DNA from: Planctomycetota bacterium
GTDB lineage: Bacteria > Planctomycetota > UBA1135 > GCA-002686595
NCBI GenBank assembly: GCA_014238415.1
Contig: JABABA010000015.1
Span: 1 to 57,458 of the forward strand
Length of the DNA: 57,458 nt
Direction: 5' to 3'
Part shown: positions 15,707-23,711 of the stretch, piece after piece
How positions within the stretch are numbered: the first letter of the stretch is position 1
Layout of the letters: each line of letters starts with the position of its first letter
The notes under the pieces: model-generated
What the model was told of the DNA's origin: nothing
The model's database searches: none
What the model saw: the letters and a program-made list of their open reading frames with translations, nothing else
Made by a program: the position numbers and the translations under genes

Positions 15707-18448
15707 CTACTCCCCACGCTGCATCAGGGTGCCACCCGCATAAATGGGTGCCATCAACAGATCCTGGTCCCCATCCTGGTCGATGTCGCCGACGCTGAGA
15801 CCACCCAGGGATCCGGGGAGCAACACGGGAGAGGGGCTGAATTCTCCGGCACCGTTGTTGACCCAGATGGGCTCGTCCGCACTATTGCTGGCTAGCAGCA
15901 GATCCAGATCTCCGTCCCCATCCATGTCCCGGGCAACGATGCCATTGACAAAGCCCGACCCAAAGGGTGTTCCGTTGCTGAAGGCCAGACCGCTTCCCTG
16001 ATTGAAGAGAACCCGTTGGCTGGAGCCATCGCAAACAACCACATCCGGGTCGCCATCCATGTCCACATCGGCCACGCACAGAGCGCTGGCAGACATGCTT
16101 GTCAAGTAGACCGAGGTGAAGGTCCCCAGTCCATCGTTGAAGAGAACCGCGAGACTGCCGGAGCTGTTCGTTCGCACCATGTCCAGATCCCCATCACGAT
16201 CCATGTCAGCAAAGACCAACTGCTGGGGGCTCTCGGCCTGCACGATGTCGACGAGCAAGGTAAAGGACCCCGAACCATCATTGACATAGAGTTGCTCGGT
16301 CACGTTGCTCTCACTGATGCAGTAGAGATCCAAATAGCTGTCGCCATTGAGATCAGCCAACTCCAGGCGGGAGACCCCGACGAGTTGCAGACCCGATCCC
16401 AAGGGACTGAAATCACCATAGTCATTGGCCAGGAAGGAAACGCCTTGGGCCAAGGCGGTGCTGGAGTCCCAGGCAATAGCCATGTCCAGGTCCCCGTCCT
16501 GGTCCAGGTCCCCCACGGCGATATCACTGGCAGCATCCAACCCATAGGCTTGATTTCCCGCGGAGAACGCTCCGCTGCCATCATTCCATCGCAGTGGGGT
16601 TGCACCGATGGAAACCAGATCCAGGTCAGCGTCACCGTCCATATCAGCCAGGTGGATGTCCCTCACATCACCCCCGGGCGTCGATTCCGCTGCACGCAGA
16701 TTCAGGCGACCAAAGACCCCGCTCAGGCTGTCGCTCACAATCTGACATCCTCCGGGGCCCCCAAAGGGTAGCTCGCGATTGCCCAACACCAGATCCGGAT
16801 CCCCATCGCCATCGAGATCAGCGATGGCCATGGAACTGGCCGATGCCTCAAAGGTCTGCGAGGGAAGATCCCAGAACGGGTTGGTCGAAAAGAGAAGATC
16901 ATGTCCTGGATACAACCTGAGCGAATTGGAATACCGGCTCCCCAGGATCAAATCTCCATGCCCATCTCCGTCCAGATCCCCGTGGCAGGCAACAACGGCT
17001 ACGCCTAACACCCGGTGCACATCGCCGAAGGACCCCTCTCCGTCGTTCAGGTGAATCCAGGTGCTACCATCGATGGTTTGCGAAGTTGTGATGAAGTCGA
17101 CCGCGCCATCGTGATTTGCATCCCAACTGTAGATTTTGTCCCCCTCTCGCGGAAAGGAATAGGTGATCGATGACGGGGATCCAAACCCAAGGGATTGCGT
17201 CGTGCCGTCATTCAGCCACATCTTGGTAGCAGCGAATTCTCCAGTGGTGATCACATCAAGCCAGCCGTCCAGGCTGAAATCCGACAGGACCACATCACGC
17301 ACGGAGGAGACATCCAATTGAACAGGGGCTGAATCAAATAGACCCGCACCGCTGTTTTCAAAGAGCATGACACGGTTGGACTGGCGATCGCAGACTGCCA
17401 GATCCAAGTCCCCGTCATGGTCCAAGTCTCCAACTGAAGCACCTGTACCATGAATCCCGGTCAACTCGCTAAACGGCACCCGACTGAAAGTACCGTCCCC
17501 TGCGTTCAACCAAAGGGGCCAGACCGCGGTCGCACGACCGCAAAGACCCAGGATGTCCAAGTCCCCATCCCCGTCGAAGTCCGCGCACTCCAAGGTGTCT
17601 ACCCAACCGGATCCCTCTGAATCTCCACCCACGCCCAGGTCCAGCACTTCAGTGCCCAAGCTGAATCCGGCAGGACTCTCTCCATCGTTGAACAAGAGGG
17701 CTACATCCCCTGCAAGCTGCTCTTCCTCGAGGCCGCAAATAATGTCCAGATCCCCGTCACCATCCAAGTCAGCAACCTCGACGGAACGCACATTGATGGA
17801 ACTCAAGAGGGTCTCCCCAAGTACCAGACCGGGGATGATGTCGGAGGCGGGCTCGCTGCGGAGGACACTATTCTCTCGGGGCGTCACGAAGCGACCGTCC
17901 AGAAGATGGTTGGAGGGGCTCTGCCGCAGAGTCAAGCCGGTCGGAGAGATGGAGTCATTTCCAGGGCCAAAGTTCTGCCGCACCTTGAGATATGCACCCT
18001 CACCAAGAACGATGGTCAGGATCGTCGAGCGATTCACCCCGGGCTCTTCACCGAGAAAATAGGTCGCCCCATAACCAAAGCTCTCACCCCCATTGGACCC
18101 CAAACCTCCGCTGTTGCCGCTTTCATAGGAGTACAGACCAAAAATCTGCTCAATGGCCAACTCGGCCGCAGGAACCGCGAGCACAACCCGATCGGTGAAG
18201 GTGACTGTCAGGGTATCGCCAAAGTCGCAGAGGCCGTTCCGATCAACATCGTGGTAGACCACAATCGGATCCATGCGCAGGGTGGAAGCGCCCGGAGGCC
18301 CCGAGTCGTCATCTGATTCGTCCGAGCCACCGCTGCAAGCAGCAGAAAGCGCAAGCAACAAGGGCCAACAAAATCGGACGCCCTGTGAGGTCTTGCAGAC
18401 TGGATTGGAGGGCGCAACAAGGGCTGATTTGGAGTGGTGGTTTTTCAT
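15707..18448 (-). CDS. Large VCBS/FG-GAP-repeat lipoprotein
   Basis: A 913-residue protein. ATG 18448 is chosen because it begins a lipoprotein signal peptide (FCWPLLLALSAAC, lipid cysteine C38, followed by an Asp/Ser-rich stretch); the longer frame only adds a non-signal leader. An N-terminal Ig-like domain (to about residue 180) is followed by more than ten VCBS repeats, each with D(L/M)DGDGDLD calcium loops and VLFNDG or LWLNAG turns, enough for two propellers. It lacks the C-terminal domain of the other repeat proteins, in keeping with lipid anchoring instead. It lies 181 bases downstream of an ECF sigma gene on the same strand and may belong to its regulon. Function unknown. Confidence 0.87.
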   Translation of the reverse strand: MKNHHSKSALVAPSNPVCKTSQGVRFCWPLLLALSAACSGGSDESDDDSGPPGASTLRMDPIVVYHDVDRNGLCDFGDTLTVTFTDRVVLAVPAAELAIEQIFGLYSYESGNSGGLGSNGGESFGYGATYFLGEEPGVNRSTILTIVLGEGAYLKVRQNFGPGNDSISPTGLTLRQSPSNHLLDGRFVTPRENSVLRSEPASDIIPGLVLGETLLSSINVRSVEVADLDGDGDLDIICGLEEEQLAGDVALLFNDGESPAGFSLGTEVLDLGVGGDSEGSGWVDTLECADFDGDGDLDILGLCGRATAVWPLWLNAGDGTFSRVPFSELTGIHGTGASVGDLDHDGDLDLAVCDRQSNRVMLFENSGAGLFDSAPVQLDVSSVRDVVLSDFSLDGWLDVITTGEFAATKMWLNDGTTQSLGFGSPSSITYSFPREGDKIYSWDANHDGAVDFITTSQTIDGSTWIHLNDGEGSFGDVHRVLGVAVVACHGDLDGDGHGDLILGSRYSNSLRLYPGHDLLFSTNPFWDLPSQTFEASASSMAIADLDGDGDPDLVLGNRELPFGGPGGCQIVSDSLSGVFGRLNLRAAESTPGGDVRDIHLADMDGDADLDLVSIGATPLRWNDGSGAFSAGNQAYGLDAASDIAVGDLDQDGDLDMAIAWDSSTALAQGVSFLANDYGDFSPLGSGLQLVGVSRLELADLNGDSYLDLYCISESNVTEQLYVNDGSGSFTLLVDIVQAESPQQLVFADMDRDGDLDMVRTNSSGSLAVLFNDGLGTFTSVYLTSMSASALCVADVDMDGDPDVVVCDGSSQRVLFNQGSGLAFSNGTPFGSGFVNGIVARDMDGDGDLDLLLASNSADEPIWVNNGAGEFSPSPVLLPGSLGGLSVGDIDQDGDQDLLMAPIYAGGTLMQRGE

Positions 18449-18456
18449 GGTGATTC

Positions 18457-18479
18457 TCGTTCGATGAAGGGCTGAACGA
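18457..18479 (-). promoter_or_regulatory. Inverted repeat just upstream of the VCBS lipoprotein start
   Basis: TCGTTC (18457-18462) and GAACGA (18474-18479) are perfect complements with an 11-base spacer, ending eight bases before the ATG at 18448. The position suits a repressor operator or a leader hairpin over the ribosome site. There is no second copy nearby to support it. Confidence 0.25.
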
Positions 18480-18629
18480 TTTGACCTGCAAGAGGCAACA
18501 GCCAAAGGGAGGGTTTCTTGGCCGGCCCGCGTTGGCCCTTGGAAAAACACGCTCCAAAGGCCCCAGGGCAGGAGTGCGCCCTGGCAGAAACTCACCGCCG
18601 CCAGGAGCGAACGCTGTTACGAGCACCCT

Positions 18630-19262
18630 TCAGGATGACGCGCCTTCCACCAACTCGCGCCACTGGGCGAGCCTCTCGGCCAGCCGACGACGAGCGCGAA
18701 CCAGGCGCATTTTCACCGCTTCTGGCGCGATGCCGAGTTCCTCGGCAGTCTCTTTGACGCTCATTTCCTGTAGATAGGAAAACTCCAAGACCTCGCGGTC
18801 GGAATCCGACAAGAGGTTCATCGCCAGGTACAGGGCATCATTGAGTTCCGCCCGGTCCCTCTCCGCTTGCCCCCCGGACACTGCCAACAACTCCTCCGAA
18901 CCACGGAACGCGGTCCCATCCAATCGCAGGTTCTCCCCTCGCTTGGCGCGCAAGCGGTCGATCAGCAGATTTCGTGCACAACGCCAGAGGTATCCACGCA
19001 TGGCCGCCGGGTTCACGAACTTGGGCACTGAGTCCTGATCGAGCAGTTTGACCACCACTTCGTTTGCAGCGTCAGTGGCTCCCAGACTGGCGGAAAGACC
19101 CCCCGGCCCCTGATTCAGGATGCGCAGCCTGAGTTGCCCGATCTGATCGCGCATCAACCGATCGAGGGCATCCAAATCACCGTCTTTCTGCCAACGCTGC
19201 AGAAGGACTTCCGCCTGCTGCTCGGCGGGCAAGGAATCAAGGGAATCGGGTTCTGCGACCAT
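18630..19262 (-). CDS. ECF-family RNA polymerase sigma factor
   Basis: A 210-residue sigma factor. Region 2 reads ATDAANEVVVKLLDQ with RGYLWRCARNLLIDRLRAKRG; region 4 has SDSDREVLEFSYLQEMSVKETAEELGIAPEAVKMRLVRARRRLAERL, a clear helix-turn-helix. The style matches planctomycete ECF groups that often sit near Ser/Thr kinases. No anti-sigma gene is adjacent; the next gene on the strand is the large VCBS lipoprotein, and the gene is divergent from a small lipoprotein. What activates it is not visible here. Confidence 0.88.
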   Translation of the reverse strand: MVAEPDSLDSLPAEQQAEVLLQRWQKDGDLDALDRLMRDQIGQLRLRILNQGPGGLSASLGATDAANEVVVKLLDQDSVPKFVNPAAMRGYLWRCARNLLIDRLRAKRGENLRLDGTAFRGSEELLAVSGGQAERDRAELNDALYLAMNLLSDSDREVLEFSYLQEMSVKETAEELGIAPEAVKMRLVRARRRLAERLAQWRELVEGASS

Positions 19263-19360
19263 CGGAGGACTGACTGCGTGGCAATGGGCTCAGTTTTTCT
19301 TCAAAGAGACAGTTGCCAAACGCGCCTCTTCTCGTCTGTCTGACTGGAGAACCTAAACCC

Positions 19361-20017
19361 ATGATACCCTCAAGAACGACCCTGAGCACCCTTCTGACCA
19401 TTCTCGCCGCCACCACCTGCTGCGCTGGCTGCGCCGTCGATGAGTATTCCACCCCGATGCCCCAACAGGCGCCCCAGGGCACCCAAGAGCATCAGGTGCG
19501 CCGACTCGACTCGGTGCATGTCAACGGCCAGCCCCTTACCCAAGCCCGGGCCCAACTGCTCGAGACCCACTACGGAGGCCTGCCCGCGGCGGGCAGCTAC
19601 TGGTATGACCCGATGAGCGGCCTCTACGGAGGTGCCGGACAGCCCGCAGCTGGTTTCATGGCTGCGGGGCATGATTTCGGTCCCCTGCCAGAAAACGCAT
19701 CCTCCGGCCAGGCGCCCCTGTGGTTCAACGGACGGCAGCTGACATGGATCGAAGTCCAAGGCATCAGTGCCCTGCTCGGAATGCCCGCCACCGCCGGCCG
19801 GTATTGGTTCGATGCCCAAGGAAATGTGGGCCTCGAGAACACTTCTCAACCCCTTGTGAACCTCTATGCAGCGGCCCAGGCAAATGCTTCCCGGGGCGCC
19901 ACCGGAGGAGGCGACAATTTCTGGAGGTCCTACACCGGCACGGGCAATTCGAATGCCGGGAACACAGAAGGCTACATCTCGTTCTCGGATGGCAGTTCTG
20001 TGACCTACGGGTTCTGA
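19361..20017 (+). CDS. Lipoprotein with an internal two-fold repeat, unknown family
   Basis: A 218-residue protein. ATG 19361 is chosen because a signal with a lipobox-like CAGC (LLTILAATTCCAGC) follows and GGAGA lies about 11 bases upstream. The body contains two copies of one unit of about 65 residues: V/F-N-G-x-x-L-T, then a leucine helix, G-x-P-A-x-G-x-YW-Y/F-D and a Gly-rich end. In the first copy it reads VNGQPLTQAR...GSYWYD, in the second FNGRQLTWIE...GRYWFD. The C-terminus is Gly/Asn/Ser-rich. I do not recognise a named family. It is divergent from the sigma factor gene. Confidence 0.75.
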   Translation: MIPSRTTLSTLLTILAATTCCAGCAVDEYSTPMPQQAPQGTQEHQVRRLDSVHVNGQPLTQARAQLLETHYGGLPAAGSYWYDPMSGLYGGAGQPAAGFMAAGHDFGPLPENASSGQAPLWFNGRQLTWIEVQGISALLGMPATAGRYWFDAQGNVGLENTSQPLVNLYAAAQANASRGATGGGDNFWRSYTGTGNSNAGNTEGYISFSDGSSVTYGF

Positions 20018-20185
20018 GCCAAGAAACACCCCCATGAAGGGCGCCAACAGGCCCCGCCGGGCCTCCGCAAAGGGCGCAGCCCCATCTGCACCCGATTCAC
20101 AAGTATCCTTTTGCGAACCCACTCTGATTCGCGCCCTGGTCCTGGACCCAGCTTCCTCCTCAAGTCCCACCACACCCCTCCTCCC

Positions 20186-23100
20186 ATGATGACCTGGACC
20201 CACGTTCTTCGTTTCACCTGGCGCCGGACAGCGCTGCTCTCGACTCTTCTGCTCGCTTGCGCAGGGCAACTGACTTCCTGCGGAGGCGGAGTCGGAGGAG
20301 CTGCTGGTGGCGGAGGCGCAAACGGCGCGATCTCCGGCACCATGTCGGTGATCGGCACAGGGGGCTCGGTCCTGGAAGCGGAACCCAACAATGACCTGGG
20401 CCAGGCCCATGCCCTGGGAGACTTGAACCCGGGAACCAGCCTGTCGGTGCTCGGGAACCTGTCCAACGCGAGCGACGGCATCGACATCTTTCGGGTCAAT
20501 GCCCCATCCCGTTCGACGGTGCAATTCACCCTGACGGCCCTGAATCCCAGCGCCCCGGTCAACTTTGACCTGGGCCTCGCCGATTCAGTCAGCCTGCAAT
20601 TCGTGCAGGTCTTCGATTCCGGCACACCGAATGTGGAGAGCGGCAGCTTCCTGGCCCAGGGCTCGTTCATCCTTGTCCTGGTGGCCGCCGCTGGAGAATC
20701 AGACTACGAGCTCTCCCTCAATGTAACCGCTGCCCCAAACCCCATCCCTGAAATCGAGCCCAACAATGAGCCCGGACAGGCTCACTTCCTAGGCGGTCTG
20801 GCTCTCGATGCGGGACTTGTCGTTTCAGGTACTGCCGGACCCACTGATACAAGCGACCGTTTCTTGCTGGCTGTTCCCCAAGCGGGGCAGTTCTTCTTCT
20901 CCCTCGACACCTTGAACAACCGGGACTTCGATGTCGTGATCAGGAATGCGACCGCTGACTTGATCAACCCTGTATTCATGGGATTCTTTAACTCGCCTTC
21001 AGACCCTGAGGAGGGCAACCTGCCCGTCCCGGCCATGACCCTGCTGGAGATCCAGGTCTTTCCCTTCGATCTGTCAGCCCCGGATTCCTACACCCTGACA
21101 ATGGGACTCGTCACCTTGGCCCTGGGCCCGGACTCGGGCACCTCGGACTTCGCCCAGGCATCCGCAGTCAGGCTCTCCCAGGACCGCCGGGGCAACCCCG
21201 TGGCCCAAGCTGCACGACTCAGAAACCCAGGTCTCGCGCGCTTCTTCCAGGCCCCAGTCACTGAGTTCGTCACCGGCGAGGTGCTGGTTGCTGGCCCGGC
21301 GCAAGGAGCGCTCAGCGCCTGCATCGCAAGCCGGGCGGGTACCGTTGCTGCCGCCATTCCGAATGGAGCGCAGCGGGTCTGCTTTGATCTGCCTGACCAC
21401 TTGAGCCCAACGGAACAGCGCCGCTACACCCTGGCCCTCGCCGCCACCATGGACGCGGATCCTGCGGTACGCTTCGCAGAACCCAACCACATCCAACACA
21501 CGCTCAGCTTTGACACGACCCCCAACGACCCGCACTACAACCTGCAGTGGCACTACAACCTGATCAACCTGCCCGCCGCCTGGGACATCACCACCGGCAA
21601 CTCCAGTGTGATCGTGGCGGTGATTGACACGGGGACGACCCCCGCTCAGGACCTGACTCCACGCACAATCGCGGGCTATGACATGATCTCGAACCCAGCC
21701 ATATCTGGGGACGGGGACGGCCCCGACCCGGATGCCACCGATGTGGGCGACTCGACGACGCAAACCAACAACTCCAGCTTCCATGGCTCCCATGTGGCAG
21801 GGACTGTGGGCGCCAGCACGAATGATGGGTTCGGTGTTGCTGGGGTCACCTGGGCAACTCAACTGATGCCCGTGCGAGTGCTGGGAATCGGAGGGGGCAC
21901 CGGATTCGACATCGCCAACGGAATCCTCTTCGCGGCAGGTCTGGCCAACTCCACTGGAGCCCTTCCAGCACAAGCAGCGCACATCATGAACATGAGCCTG
22001 GGAGGGCTTGGCTTCAGCCAGACCGAACAGGACGCGATAACCGCCGCCCGCAACGCAGGCACCCTGGTGATTGCAGCAGCTGGCAACGACAACAACAGCG
22101 CATTCAATTCGCCTGCCGGACTGGACGGAGTGATCTCAGTTTCCGCTGTGGATACGCAAGGCAACAAGGCCCCCTATTCGAACTTCCACCCCACGGTGGA
22201 CATCGCAGCCCCAGGCGGCAATGTCAATGTCGATTTGACCGGTGACAACTATGCTGACGGTGTGCTCTCCTGTCGTCCAGTGGACACGAGCAACCCAACG
22301 GACTTCGACTCCTACTCGTTCTACGACGGCACCTCCATGGCCGCGCCCCATGTGGCCGGCGTGGCCGCGCTGCTTTTGGCGGTCGACCCCACCCTGACGG
22401 TTCCCCAACTGGAGAACATCCTGCTCACCACCTCCACCGATCGCGGGGCGCCTGGCCGGGACGACATCTATGGAGAGGGGTTGGTCAATGCCTTCGCAGC
22501 GGTGCAATTGGCCAATGGCGGTGGCGGAGTGACCCCCGTGCTCGGTCTTTCGAGCACCAGCGTATTGCTCAACAACAACAACACCGCCATATCCGTGGCG
22601 GTATCGAATGTGGGCGCGGGCCTGCTGGAACTCACCACCCTCAACATCAGCACCCAGACAGGTGGCAGTTGGCTCAGCGCCAACAGTGTGCCCATTCAGA
22701 ACCCGACTTCGAGCGACAGCTCCAGTATCGAAATCCAAGCGAACATCACCGGGTTGGCGGATGGTGTCTACTCAGGCGCTGTGGAAGTTGTCTCCAACGG
22801 GGGAACTCGCACCATTGCCGTCTCCCTGGCCCTTTCGAGTGCCGGAGGAGGTGGAGAGACCCACGAGGTCTTTGTGCTGGCGATCTCGACCGATAGCCTG
22901 ACCACCATTGCCCAGGATGTGGTGCAATCACCGAACGCCCTGGGCTATGCCTTCTCGGGCCTCACACCAGGATCCTATTTCGTTGTGGCAGGCACCGATG
23001 CGGACAACGATGGCTTCATCTGTGACGAGGGCGAGCCCCTCTGCGGGATATATCCCAGCGCGGAAGGCCCGATTGCACTTACTGTGACGGCCGGAGGAAA

Positions 23101-23221
23101 CCTGACCGCGGTCGACTTCCCGTTGCTCAGCACCTTCACGGGCTCGGCGGCCAGTACTTCTGACCGAACGGGCTATCAACTCTTACAAGCCACTGAATCC
23201 CCCGCAAGCCAGATCCCCTGA
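20186..23221 (+). CDS. Subtilisin-like (S8) protease lipoprotein with two pre-peptidase-type domains
   Basis: 1011 residues from ATG 20186, which begins a lipoprotein signal with lipobox LTSC (C32). Two EAEPNN/EIEPNN-GQAH domains (about 63-180 and 188-310) resemble bacterial pre-peptidase C-terminal/DVUA0089-type modules. Residues about 360-440 look like a propeptide (DPAVRFAEPNHI). The S8 catalytic domain has D481 in AVIDTG, H533 in HGSHVAGT, N634 in AAGN and S717 in GTSMAAPHVAG, a complete triad. The C-terminal part is BACON-like Ig sequence plus a small domain. It should be an active, surface-anchored protease. Its stop overlaps the start of the PrcB-domain lipoprotein gene by one base (TGATG at 23219-23223). 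Confidence 0.92.
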   Translation: MMTWTHVLRFTWRRTALLSTLLLACAGQLTSCGGGVGGAAGGGGANGAISGTMSVIGTGGSVLEAEPNNDLGQAHALGDLNPGTSLSVLGNLSNASDGIDIFRVNAPSRSTVQFTLTALNPSAPVNFDLGLADSVSLQFVQVFDSGTPNVESGSFLAQGSFILVLVAAAGESDYELSLNVTAAPNPIPEIEPNNEPGQAHFLGGLALDAGLVVSGTAGPTDTSDRFLLAVPQAGQFFFSLDTLNNRDFDVVIRNATADLINPVFMGFFNSPSDPEEGNLPVPAMTLLEIQVFPFDLSAPDSYTLTMGLVTLALGPDSGTSDFAQASAVRLSQDRRGNPVAQAARLRNPGLARFFQAPVTEFVTGEVLVAGPAQGALSACIASRAGTVAAAIPNGAQRVCFDLPDHLSPTEQRRYTLALAATMDADPAVRFAEPNHIQHTLSFDTTPNDPHYNLQWHYNLINLPAAWDITTGNSSVIVAVIDTGTTPAQDLTPRTIAGYDMISNPAISGDGDGPDPDATDVGDSTTQTNNSSFHGSHVAGTVGASTNDGFGVAGVTWATQLMPVRVLGIGGGTGFDIANGILFAAGLANSTGALPAQAAHIMNMSLGGLGFSQTEQDAITAARNAGTLVIAAAGNDNNSAFNSPAGLDGVISVSAVDTQGNKAPYSNFHPTVDIAAPGGNVNVDLTGDNYADGVLSCRPVDTSNPTDFDSYSFYDGTSMAAPHVAGVAALLLAVDPTLTVPQLENILLTTSTDRGAPGRDDIYGEGLVNAFAAVQLANGGGGVTPVLGLSSTSVLLNNNNTAISVAVSNVGAGLLELTTLNISTQTGGSWLSANSVPIQNPTSSDSSSIEIQANITGLADGVYSGAVEVVSNGGTRTIAVSLALSSAGGGGETHEVFVLAISTDSLTTIAQDVVQSPNALGYAFSGLTPGSYFVVAGTDADNDGFICDEGEPLCGIYPSAEGPIALTVTAGGNLTAVDFPLLSTFTGSAASTSDRTGYQLLQATESPASQIP

Positions 23222-23697
23222 TGTTCTCCCCTCGAATCCTCTCCGCAGCATGCTGCGCCTTGATACTCTCCTTCATGGCAGGTTGCAACTGCTGTGACTC
23301 CTGTGATACCTGCCCGAGCACCACAGAGCTTGCGTTTGAATCCCTGTCCCAAGGGGCAACGAGTGGGGTGGAGGACACCCACATCGTCCTGGCCCGCAAC
23401 CCCTCGGAGTGGAATGCCTTGTGGATTGCCGTCAACTCCGCATCCCTGTCGGCCAAGGCCGCACCGGAAGTGGATTTTTCGAAAGAGATGGTCGTCGGTG
23501 TCTTCTTGGGGCAACGCCCGACGGCAGGCTTTGGGGTCATGGTGCTGGGATGCACGATCGAAAAAGGAATGCTCAGCGTTCAGGTGCGTGAGTCGAAGCC
23601 CCCGACGGGGCAAGCTCAAGCGACGATGGTCACGAGACCATACCAGTTGGTGAAACTGGCCAAGACCGAGGGCACTCCAGTCCTCGACTGGCAGTAG
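23221..23697 (+). CDS. PrcB-domain lipoprotein, probable partner of the S8 protease
   Basis: A 158-residue lipoprotein: hydrophobic signal, C22 in MAGC, then a short Cys-rich stretch (C24, C25, C28 and C31). Residues 60-158 match the PrcB C-terminal domain: NPSEWNALW, then DFSKEMVVGVFLGQRPTAGFG and a PPTGQ...TRPYQLVKL end. In Treponema denticola PrcB is a lipoprotein that associates with the subtilisin-like protease dentilisin (PrtP) and is needed for its stability. Here the gene is coupled to a subtilisin-like lipoprotein by a one-base overlap, so a similar partnership is a strong inference. No PrcA homologue is seen. Confidence 0.8.
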   Translation: MFSPRILSAACCALILSFMAGCNCCDSCDTCPSTTELAFESLSQGATSGVEDTHIVLARNPSEWNALWIAVNSASLSAKAAPEVDFSKEMVVGVFLGQRPTAGFGVMVLGCTIEKGMLSVQVRESKPPTGQAQATMVTRPYQLVKLAKTEGTPVLDWQ

Positions 23698-23711
23698 CGG
23701 GGTCCTGGCCC

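Noticed and set aside
19370..20524. 384-codon frame on the minus strand
   Set aside because: It lies antisense to a lipoprotein gene and the start of the protease gene, which both have clear signals and motifs; the product shows no domain and an implausible composition.
21074..21982. 302-codon frame on the minus strand
   Set aside because: It is antisense to the S8 protease gene and has no recognisable feature.
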